From: an uncultured Burkholderiaceae bacterium
Lineage (GTDB): Bacteria > Pseudomonadota > Gammaproteobacteria > Burkholderiales > Burkholderiaceae
NCBI GenBank assembly: GCA_937871985.1
Contig: CALMPB010000219.1
Span: forward strand, 1-5,491
Length of the DNA stretch: 5,491 nucleotides
Direction of reading: 5' to 3'
This document shows, in pieces, positions 1-4,264 of this stretch. The position numbers were made by a program, and so were the translations under genes. Numbering within the stretch: position 1 is the stretch's first letter; the number at the start of each line of letters is the position of its first letter. The notes below the pieces were generated by a model. That model was not told the origin of the DNA, made no database searches, and saw only the letters and a list, made by a program, of their open reading frames with translations.

Positions 1-359
1 CTGTCCCATTCGCCAATCGTCTTTTTCTTTTCGCCAATGCCGGGCGCTGCCCGCCATTTCGGCACAGGCAGCCAGTCCGGATGATTCTCGAGCCAGCGAC
101 TGACGGTGTCGGCAAGCGCCCTTTGGAGGTTCCAGGCCGGCAGGTATCCTGTAATTACTGGCTGTCCCAGCAGTCGCAGCACTGCGCTGATATTCTGATG
201 CTTGAACTCGATCGACCCCTTGGTACGCCCGGTGCTTTCCTGAAGCACGCGGTTGTGCTGCGCTTTGACGTAGTGACGCCCGGCAATGTCGTCGGCCAGC
301 ATCGCGAAATAATCCGCGACGATCAGGTCCAGTTCGCTTTGTGTCCAGTCGCCTGCCAT
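1..359 (-). CDS. DUF3883-type restriction-associated protein, N-terminal part (runs off the left edge)
   Basis: This reading frame starts at the ATG at 359 and stays open for 119 codons to the window edge, so the C-terminal part is missing. The N-terminus reads MAGDWTQSELDLIVADYF, followed by a conserved-looking stretch TGRTKGSIEFKHQNISAVL at about residues 45-63 and GQPVITGYLPAWNLQ at about 67-81. From memory, this N-terminal module (W...E...V..Y..ML, then SIEF...NISAVL) occurs in stand-alone DUF3883 proteins and some HNH or restriction-type nucleases, which act on DNA or in phage defence. The DUF3883 domain itself would lie outside the window, so the family name rests on the N-terminus only. 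An in-frame TGA four codons upstream forces this start; the nearby AGGA is closely spaced, so translation may be weak. It lies downstream of the same-strand gene at 543-1088 after 183 bp. Confidence 0.72.
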   Translation of the reverse strand, partial: MAGDWTQSELDLIVADYFAMLADDIAGRHYVKAQHNRVLQESTGRTKGSIEFKHQNISAVLRLLGQPVITGYLPAWNLQRALADTVSRWLENHPDWLPVPKWRAAPGIGEKKKTIGEWD

Positions 360-487
360 GATCCTATATCAAGGCGTTTTGTGAAGGCAGGGCAAGGGCC
401 TATTCGGGATGAGCGAAGCATCCGCACTTGGCCTTCATCGTAGCAAGCTGCCGCTTCCACAAGGATTTCGACGGCTATCATGGCCAT
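323..487 (-). CDS. possible small ORF, 54 aa, unrecognised
   Basis: A short frame begins at ATG 487 (MAMIAVEILVEAAACYDEGQ) and ends at 323, overlapping the first 37 bases of the DUF3883-type gene in another frame. The first 25 residues look like an amphipathic helix, and a purine-rich GGAAAG lies at a workable distance upstream. The last third reads through the start of the next gene and looks like a shadow. No family is recognised. It could be a leader peptide coupled to the downstream gene, or simply chance. Confidence 0.2.
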   Translation of the reverse strand: MAMIAVEILVEAAACYDEGQVRMLRSSRIGPCPAFTKRLDIGSWQATGHKANWT

Positions 488-524
488 TGAGACCACTTTC
501 CATACTTGGGATTTCTCGACTGAT

Positions 525-548
525 GGCTGAAAACAAACCCTTTCAGCC
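525..548. terminator. perfect 8-bp inverted repeat across the stop codon of the 181-aa gene
   Basis: GGCTGAAA (525-532) pairs perfectly with TTTCAGCC (541-548) around an 8-nt loop. The stop codon of the minus-strand gene (TGA, 543-545) lies inside the stem. No run of T follows on either strand, so it is not a standard intrinsic terminator. It could stabilise the 3' end of the minus-strand mRNA or cause partial termination before the DUF3883-type gene. Confidence 0.4.
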
Positions 549-1088
549 CTTGGCGTCGTGTTCCATAATGAGCTCTGCTTTTGCCTGCCGCCACATCTCT
601 CTTCTGATTTCAAGGGCGTCCGCTGGGAGGATCCGCACGAAAGGACTAGTCGAACGTAGCACTTGCCCGATCGGTGATCGTTGAAGCATGTACTCGATGA
701 TCTCATCGGCGCCCCGCTCGAGCAAGAGCCGCCAGCCAAGGCTGCCCGAGAAGACCACTCCCCGTTCAAGATCCCGTTCATTCTCCGTCCGGGCACGAGC
801 AATAACGGAAGAATCTAGCCGAATCATAGCTACATGCCGGCGGGTCATGATCAGGACGGATCGTTCAACAATATCGTGGGCATTGGGACGAAATGGTTTC
901 GGCTCGGGCGCGTCCACTACCCATCTGCGACATCGCAGGCCGTCTATGCCAAATACATCGATTTCTCGCTGCGGGTAATCGTGCTCGATCAGCCAGTCCT
1001 GAAGGCTCTGCCATGGCGGCAGGGTCAAGGGTCTGGGGAAGCCGTATTTCCATCCGGTCGGCGGATCAATCATAGTCACCTTCCTCAT
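543..1088 (-). CDS. hypothetical protein with DPPTGWKYGFP-type N-terminal module, 181 aa
   Basis: This is the last gene of a leftward three-gene block. The N-terminal 55 residues carry DPPTGWKYGFPRP (about 8-20), then a W..L...YP..EID.FG...L.CRRW pattern. From memory, this resembles short proteins in phage and plasmid genomes that begin DPPSGWKYGFPKP; their function is unknown to me. The remaining 125 residues are charged and probably helical (ERSVLIMTRRHVAMIRLD, then ARARTENERDLERGVVFSG) and are not recognised. No signal peptide or membrane segment is seen. The start at 1088 is supported by the strong site AAGGAGGGG ending six bases upstream, which overlaps the end of the MobA/MobL-like gene and implies coupling. 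A second ATG at codon 6 (MIDPP) also has an AGGAAGG before it and is a reasonable alternative start. A soluble protein is likely; its role is unknown. Confidence 0.8.
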   Translation of the reverse strand: MRKVTMIDPPTGWKYGFPRPLTLPPWQSLQDWLIEHDYPQREIDVFGIDGLRCRRWVVDAPEPKPFRPNAHDIVERSVLIMTRRHVAMIRLDSSVIARARTENERDLERGVVFSGSLGWRLLLERGADEIIEYMLQRSPIGQVLRSTSPFVRILPADALEIRREMWRQAKAELIMEHDAKG

Positions 1089-1091
1089 GCA

Positions 1092-1673
1092 TCACCCCTC
1101 CTTCTTGAACTCGAGCCAAGAGGCCAAAGCTTCTCGGCAACCTTGATCCGAACAGACATCCCGGGCGTGCCCGCTAAAACCATGCACCGACAGGCGCCGG
1201 GCAGGCAGCAGGACATGGATGTGGTTTGCGTTGGGCGAGCCAGCGAGATACGGCAGATGCAGCACCATGAGTGCCGCCAGCTGCTGCTGACAGACGAAGT
1301 ACGACCGTACCCATGCACGAACCTGTTCCCACCCGACATGGGCCGGCTGCCCGGCAGGCAAAGTCAAAGTGAACTGCGCATATCCGTTTCTTTCCACAGC
1401 CGGCAGCATAGTGTCATAGCGCTGGAGAAGGTGCGCCAGGTCCTGATATTCGCCGCTGGCAGAATCAGGCAGCAGCAGATCGTGCCGCGCGGCGACATGG
1501 CCTTTGGGTGTGAGCTTTGCCAGAACCATGGAAGCTATTCCTGCGCGCTCAGTCTGCTGCTTGTAGAAGTAGCGAATGTACCTGAAGCTGGGGCACTCCG
1601 AGAAATCTAACGAGAAACACGATAGCTCCTCAGGCGCTTTTGCTATGCCAGGCTTCGTCTTTGTCCGAGTCAT
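1092..1673 (-). CDS. MobA/MobL-like (HUH-type) protein, stand-alone, 193 aa
   Basis: The best landmark is NANHIHVLLPARRL at residues 148-161. It matches the metal-binding motif of MobA/MobL relaxases (typically NPHAHxLLTTR), in which two histidines hold the ion used for DNA nicking. Just before it, FVCQQQLAALMVLHLPY fits the helix and strand that precede the motif in that family. Family relaxases have a catalytic tyrosine near the N-terminus in an AAYRxGE-like segment. That segment is not evident here; the region instead reads RYIRYFYKQQTERAG (31-45), with several tyrosines. The protein is also much shorter than true mobilisation relaxases and has no helicase or primase part. It may be a reduced or repurposed HUH protein that binds or nicks DNA, or an inactive relative. 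The start at 1673 overlaps the previous stop (ATGA) and has AAAGAGG upstream. A longer start at 1688 is possible but less likely. Confidence 0.72.
   Translation of the reverse strand: MTRTKTKPGIAKAPEELSCFSLDFSECPSFRYIRYFYKQQTERAGIASMVLAKLTPKGHVAARHDLLLPDSASGEYQDLAHLLQRYDTMLPAVERNGYAQFTLTLPAGQPAHVGWEQVRAWVRSYFVCQQQLAALMVLHLPYLAGSPNANHIHVLLPARRLSVHGFSGHARDVCSDQGCREALASWLEFKKEG
1095..1103 (-). promoter_or_regulatory. strong ribosome binding site for the 181-aa gene
   Basis: AAGGAGGGG on the minus strand lies six bases before the ATG at 1088 and overlaps the last codons of the upstream MobA/MobL-like gene. It is close to the perfect anti-16S complement. It fixes the downstream start and suggests that ribosomes reinitiate after the TGA at 1092-1094. 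Confidence 0.75.
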
Positions 1674-2191
1674 GCCGCCTCTTTCCATTCACTGGCGCCC
1701 CGATTGCCGAAGAAAACCTGCGCATCGAACTGCTGCTGATCGGCGAAGGGAGCGCTCCGCGACAAGGCCAGGCCGCGGGCTGTCGCCTCGATGAAAGGAA
1801 GGCCGGAATGCTCTGGCGGATACAACCAGAAGCTGCCACCGCGGTACGCCCGGCGGTAACCAGTCAGCCAGCGCCCGCACTGATGCAGATAAATATCGTA
1901 AGTCGCTTCACAGCCGCCGCAGCGGACCAGCAGCAGGTCGAACCAATTCCGCTTGGCGGCCTCTGCGTAGTCCACCAGGCCGACCCCTGTCGCTGCTCTC
2001 GTTCCGGCGACAAGAAGCCGGCCCGCATCTAGCAGAATGGCATGGTCGGCTCCGGAGTAGCGTCTTGCGGGGTTGAGGTCGACTGGACCACCGATGTCTC
2101 CGACGATCTTCAACATGGCCTGCCTCGTCGCTGGCTTGTTCCACGGCAAGGCTGACACGCCCGCGAGGCGTACAGTTTGTCTGTTCATCAT
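1670..2191 (-). CDS. hypothetical protein with Cys/His cluster, 173 aa
   Basis: This is the first gene of the three-gene leftward block. Its family is not recognised. The centre holds VRCGGCEATYDIYLHQCGRW (residues 89-108). This gives CxxC at 91/94 followed by HxC at 103/105, a spacing that could bind zinc or simply shape a compact domain. Aromatic stretches follow (YRRAYRGGSFWLYPPEHSG, 112-130). No signal peptide or membrane helix is seen, so a soluble cytoplasmic protein is likely. The frame extends upstream to a GTG at 2245, but AAGGA at 2201-2205 sits nine bases before the ATG at 2191 and supports that start; an adjacent ATG at 2188 is possible. The stop codon overlaps the start of the MobA/MobL-like gene as ATGA, so the two proteins are probably made in fixed proportion and may work together. 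Confidence 0.78.
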   Translation of the reverse strand: MMNRQTVRLAGVSALPWNKPATRQAMLKIVGDIGGPVDLNPARRYSGADHAILLDAGRLLVAGTRAATGVGLVDYAEAAKRNWFDLLLVRCGGCEATYDIYLHQCGRWLTGYRRAYRGGSFWLYPPEHSGLPFIEATARGLALSRSAPFADQQQFDAQVFFGNRGASEWKEAA

Positions 2192-2200
2192 GTGGGAATA

Positions 2201-2205
2201 TCCTT
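2201..2205 (-). promoter_or_regulatory. ribosome binding site deciding the start of the 173-aa gene
   Basis: AAGGA on the minus strand lies nine bases from the ATG at 2191. No comparable site precedes the upstream GTG at 2245, so this site decides the shorter start. Confidence 0.6.
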
Positions 2206-2267
2206 CGCAATGTGCGCGGCAGCAACTGAGCTGAGCCTTGCACACTTGCCCTTTTTCATTTCACAGC

Positions 2268-2289
2268 GCTCAGCTGACTGAGCTTTTTC
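2268..2289 (+). terminator. terminator-like hairpin with T-tract, plus-strand direction
   Basis: GCTCAG (2268-2273), loop CTGA, CTGAGC (2278-2283) and then five T residues form a short but complete intrinsic-terminator pattern reading rightwards. No plus-strand gene is found to its left, so it would stop antisense transcription coming from the three-gene block. Alternatively, the palindrome is an operator and the T-run is incidental. The stem is only six base pairs. Confidence 0.4.
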
Positions 2290-2297
2290 AATCGTCG

Positions 2298-2324
2298 AGG
2301 AGGCGTTTTGCGCCTCACTCCTCA
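2298..2324 (-). terminator. hairpin at the 3' end of the zinc-finger-like gene
   Basis: GAGGCG and CGCCTC (2300-2316) pair around a 5-nt loop, starting at the TGA of the 120-aa gene. With one bulged base the stem extends into the flanking GAG/CTC. No T-run follows on the minus strand, so it may cause weak termination or protect the mRNA end rather than end transcription fully. Confidence 0.4.
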
Positions 2325-2677
2325 ACCGAAAGATCGCGCAGGTTGAGCGTCACAATTGGTGTGCGCTGCGGCCGGGAATAGCCTTTGCCATGGAGCGGGC
2401 AGAGCGTCGCGAAGTGATGATCGCGAACCAACAACTCGCCCTGATCACCGCAGGTCTGACAGATCGTTTTCGAATGCTGTTCAGCCGCCGTGACCAGCGT
2501 TCTTGCTGCCGCATCGGCATGTTGAAAATAGATGCGCATCGAGCCAAATTTTTCTTTCGCCTCGATGACCTCCGCCCTGCATCCGGCGGCGGCGAGGTCA
2601 GCTAGCAGATTGAGGTAAAGCGCAGCCCAGCCCGTTGGCAGGTGGTCAGCCCAATGGGCATTCTTTTCGATGCTCAT
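2315..2677 (-). CDS. small CxxC...CxxH zinc-binding-like protein, 120 aa
   Basis: The protein has an N-terminal helical part (GWAALYLNLLADLAAAG, 16-32), then KEKFGSMRIYF (41-51), then a second helix (ARTLVTAAEQHSKT). It ends with CQTCGDQGELLV at 73-84 and LCPLH at 92-96, a CxxC-x16-CxxH arrangement typical of a small zinc ribbon. From memory, proteins with KEKFGxLRxY followed by CxxCGxxGxL and TLCxxH are common, uncharacterised small proteins of phages, plasmids and genomic islands; zinc binding fits but no activity is known. The ATG at 2677 overlaps the TGA of the upstream gene (ATGA), indicating translational coupling. A TTG two codons upstream is an unlikely alternative start. The protein is probably cytoplasmic. 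A hairpin lies directly after the stop. Confidence 0.8.
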   Translation of the reverse strand: MSIEKNAHWADHLPTGWAALYLNLLADLAAAGCRAEVIEAKEKFGSMRIYFQHADAAARTLVTAAEQHSKTICQTCGDQGELLVRDHHFATLCPLHGKGYSRPQRTPIVTLNLRDLSVEE

Positions 2678-3222
2678 GCCCAACCCGCCGCGGTCAATGC
2701 CATTCCCTGGAGCTCGCTTGGAACGAAGCCCTGCCCTTTCGGTTTGGGCGCCTCGAGCGAATGCGACACGAGCTTGTGAATACGTTCGCTGTCGATGCTG
2801 AACAGGGCTTTGCGGTGGCGCGGATCAGACGAGCCAACGAAATGAAACCCGGTGTCCGAAGCTTCGCGCCGAAGCCGCAAGGAAGTGCCCAACCATGCAG
2901 CGAGAGCAAGGCTACCGAGAGGTGTAATGCAGAGAATTTCAGCTGCGGTGGACGTACGCGCAGGCACCTTGAGGATGCCTATTCCCTTCTCGAAATGTGC
3001 GAGAAAAAACCTACAGCCTCCGGGGTAGTCATAGTCCGCCGCTGCGGGCGCCGACACGCTCAGGAAAGGCTGATATCCCAAGCCCGCCATCTGCTCCAGG
3101 GAGCACGCATCGTCCTTCGCCCACGCGGTGCGGTGACAACCTTCTTGGGTGGTAAACATCATCTGGGTTGAGACCTCTTTGTGGCCAAGCGGAGGCTGAG
3201 TCCGCTGGGTCGAGAAAGACAT
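2674..3222 (-). CDS. hypothetical protein, about 160-182 aa
   Basis: This is the first gene of the leftward set; its family is not recognised. The body starts MMFTTQEGCHRTAWAKDDAC and contains GLGYQPFLSVSAPAAADYDY, a segment RFFLAHFEKGIGILKVPA, and a leucine/alanine-rich stretch LCITPLGSLALAAWLG that could be a buried helix rather than a true membrane span. The second half is basic (RLRREASDTGFHFVGSSDPR). The start is uncertain. ATG 3222 gives 182 aa, with GGAAG too close upstream. ATG 3162 gives 162 aa, with AAAGAGGT about ten bases before it. The first 20 residues of the long form (MSFSTQRTQPPLGHKEVSTQ) look less protein-like, so 3162 is favoured slightly. The stop overlaps the start of the 120-aa gene. 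No convincing promoter was seen upstream. Confidence 0.7.
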   Translation of the reverse strand: MSFSTQRTQPPLGHKEVSTQMMFTTQEGCHRTAWAKDDACSLEQMAGLGYQPFLSVSAPAAADYDYPGGCRFFLAHFEKGIGILKVPARTSTAAEILCITPLGSLALAAWLGTSLRLRREASDTGFHFVGSSDPRHRKALFSIDSERIHKLVSHSLEAPKPKGQGFVPSELQGMALTAAGWA

Positions 3223-3440
3223 TTTCTTCCATTTTGCGTCAGCCAATTCCTTCCCCTCAATCCCGACCTTCGTTGGTCTGGGGCAAGCATCTTACGCTTC
3301 GCGTTGAGCGCGATTCAGTAGAGCTCCGGCCGTGCAGTCTAGGCTGCTGCAGAAGCTCCATGACCGACGGACATTGTGGAAATCGATGCGCCTTCGTCGA
3401 GGCCTGAGGACTCGCTCGAAGCTTGAGAAAACCTTCCGGA

Positions 3441-3459
3441 GCAAACACGATAAGTGTTG
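3441..3459. repeat. inverted repeat (bulged 7-bp hairpin)
   Basis: GCAA(A)CAC pairs with GTGTTGC around loop GATAA, with one bulged A on the left arm. It is the first of six hairpins in the cluster at 3441-3707. Confidence 0.5.
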
Positions 3460-3469
3460 CGTAGGACCA

Positions 3470-3490
3470 GTTTTGTGGCTCGCACAAAAC
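3470..3490. repeat. perfect 8-bp inverted repeat
   Basis: GTTTTGTG (3470-3477) and CACAAAAC (3483-3490) pair perfectly around GCTCG. No T-run follows on either strand, so it is not an obvious terminator. It is the strongest perfect hairpin in the gene-poor region. Confidence 0.6.
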
Positions 3491-3524
3491 CTGCCCAGCA
3501 GCTGGCGCACCAGGGCTAGGCAGT

Positions 3525-3537
3525 CCCGCGTCGCGGG
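3525..3537. repeat. GC-rich palindrome
   Basis: CCCGCG-T-CGCGGG is a perfect 13-base palindrome with one central base. As DNA it fits a dimeric protein-binding site better than a hairpin, because the loop would be too small. Confidence 0.5.
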
Positions 3538-3582
3538 CGCAATTAGGGTGTTTGAGGCAGTTCGATGCCGAAAATCCCCGTC

Positions 3583-3606
3583 GCAAATTTCCTCGGGAAA
3601 GTTTGC
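3583..3606. repeat. 10-bp hairpin with one bulge
   Basis: GCAAATTTCC pairs with GGAAAGTTTGC around the 3-base loop TCG; the G in the right arm is bulged. It lies about 20 bases before the first GTGGGCCACG copy. Confidence 0.55.
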
Positions 3607-3627
3607 AGTATTGCGCCTAATTTCGAA

Positions 3628-3659
3628 AAGTGGGCCACGACGGAGTCTGTGACCCACTT
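3628..3659. repeat. 11-bp inverted repeat containing the first GTGGGCCAC copy
   Basis: AAGTGGGCCAC and GTGACCCACTT are inverted copies with one mismatch, separated by about 10 bases (GACGGAGTCT). The left arm contains the motif that recurs at 3733 and 3837. Paired arms of this kind are usual for transposase or partition-protein sites; no such protein is encoded here. Confidence 0.6.
3630..3639 (+). repeat. GTGGGCCACG copy 1
   Basis: First of three identical 10-base direct copies (3630, 3733, 3837). Copies 1 and 2 share the preceding context GAAAA(G). Spacing between starts is 103 and 104 bases. Confidence 0.65.
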
Positions 3660-3687
3660 CTGAGTATCGGATTGGGGTTTGAGAGCA

Positions 3688-3699
3688 AGCTCGTGGCCC
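3688..3699. repeat. left arm of a perfect 12-bp inverted repeat
   Basis: AGCTCGTGGCCC is the exact reverse complement of GGGCCACGAGCT at 3839-3850, which contains most of the third GTGGGCCACG copy. The arms are 139 bases apart. They could be remnants of element ends or widely spaced protein sites. Confidence 0.55.
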
Positions 3700-3707
3700 C
3701 CTCCACG
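3692..3707. repeat. small inverted repeat CGTGG/CCACG
   Basis: CGTGG and CCACG flank CCCCCT. It is a degenerate, spread-out relative of the GTGGGCCACG motif. Confidence 0.4.
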
Positions 3708-3732
3708 TCCTTCAAACACCAATGATGAAAAG

Positions 3733-3742
3733 GTGGGCCACG
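3733..3742 (+). repeat. GTGGGCCACG copy 2
   Basis: Second identical copy, preceded by GAAAAG as in copy 1 and 103 bases downstream of it. Confidence 0.65.
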
Positions 3743-3777
3743 GCGAACCCGCAAGGTGAAATTTCTTCTAGGTTGAG

Positions 3778-4041
3778 ATGAGAAGAGTTGAGACAAAACG
3801 AAACCAAGCCGGCGCGACCTGTCGACGATGGCTCAGGTGGGCCACGAGCTGGGGCATGGTTGTGGAAAGTGAGTTTGAGAGTGGTGACGAGCTGAGCTCA
3901 TTTTGTGCGAGAATTGAGGAGTGCCCGAAGCACTATTCCTTCGCCAAGGTCGCGACGCGCTTAGCAGTCTTGTTCGCCGAAGCAGAAGGTTTTTTGTCCC
4001 TCGGAGGTGAGGATTTGATGGATTGGCATGGCACTCCATAG
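3778..4041 (+). pseudogene. possible broken gene, 5' part (87 codons before an in-frame TAG)
   Basis: The frame starts MRRVETKRNQ and has a moderately protein-like second half (ESEFESGDELSSFCARIEEC, then FAKVATRLAVLFAEAEGF). It ends at TAG 4039-4041. The same frame then continues open for 89 codons to a TAA at 4309-4311, reading LLQEFIGAVAPPDIVKRYW and WLAAAVKPVRRGP before turning basic and overlapping the kinase start. A single stop between two protein-like halves suggests a decayed gene. The start covers the third GTGGGCCACG repeat, which argues against a normal gene here. AGG lies a few bases before the ATG. No family is recognised, and the frame may be open by chance in GC-rich DNA. Confidence 0.25.
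3837..3846 (+). repeat. GTGGGCCACG copy 3
   Basis: Third identical copy, 104 bases after copy 2. It overlaps the right arm (3839-3850) of the 12-bp inverted repeat whose left arm is at 3688-3699. Confidence 0.65.
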
Positions 4042-4251
4042 CCCAAGAAACTCCTCCAAGAATTTATCGGAGCGGTAGCGCCGCCGGACATCGTGAAGAG
4101 GTATTGGCAGCAGTGGCTCGCAGCTGCGGTCAAGCCCGTGCGACGAGGCCCGATGAACCGCCGCCGTGGCAAGGAACCTCGACGAGCAGCGCTAGGTATG
4201 CCGCTACATCCCCGTGATTATTCCGGGTTCCATCGCGCTGCCAAACCGGCC

Positions 4252-4256
4252 AAGGA
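4252..4256 (+). promoter_or_regulatory. ribosome binding site of the sensor kinase
   Basis: AAGGA lies eight bases before the ATG at 4265, a normal distance. The kinase frame is open further upstream to about 4197, so this site is the main reason for choosing ATG 4265. Confidence 0.6.
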
Positions 4257-4264
4257 CTCACGGG

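Larger units (their letters stand above)
2192..2314 (-). promoter_or_regulatory. gap between gene blocks with repeated GCTCAG motifs
   Basis: This 123-bp gap separates the two leftward blocks and is the natural place for a promoter of the three-gene block. On the minus strand it contains GCTCAGTCAGCTGAGC (2283-2268) and, 31 bases further on, GCTCAGCTCAGT (2236-2225). The paired, partly palindromic motifs could be an operator for a repressor. TTGAAA (minus strand, about 2293-2288) could be a -35 element, but no convincing -10 follows at normal spacing. A promoter here is inferred from layout, not seen. Confidence 0.35.
3223..4264. other. gene-poor, hairpin-rich boundary region
   Basis: This 1,042-bp stretch between the leftward genes and the rightward kinase has no convincing gene. 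Frames at 3292-3657 (-) and 3332-3652 (+) are open but their products are arginine- and serine-rich, with no recognisable domain. The first third would have to hold the promoter of the leftward genes, but no clear -35/-10 pair was seen. The middle is packed with inverted repeats and copies of GTGGGCCACG, listed separately. The last third holds a frame interrupted once by TAG. Confidence 0.6.

Noticed and set aside
834..1610. Long plus-strand frame of 258 codons
   Set aside because: It lies antisense to the MobA/MobL-like and 181-aa genes, has no ribosome site, and its product shows no recognisable domain. The minus-strand frames carry motifs, ribosome sites and stop/start coupling.
1640..2032. 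Plus-strand frame of 130 codons over the 173-aa gene
   Set aside because: It has no ribosome site or domain. The minus strand has a good ribosome site and an ATGA junction with its neighbour.
3292..3657. Minus-strand frame of 121 codons that could lead the leftward operon
   Set aside because: The translation is arginine- and serine-rich without a motif, and the frame runs through several inverted repeats. The overlapping plus-strand frame is equally open.
3441..3659. Hairpins considered as integron attC sites
   Set aside because: No paired RYYYAAC and GTTRRRY cores are found at the stem ends, and there is no integrase or cassette-like gene order.
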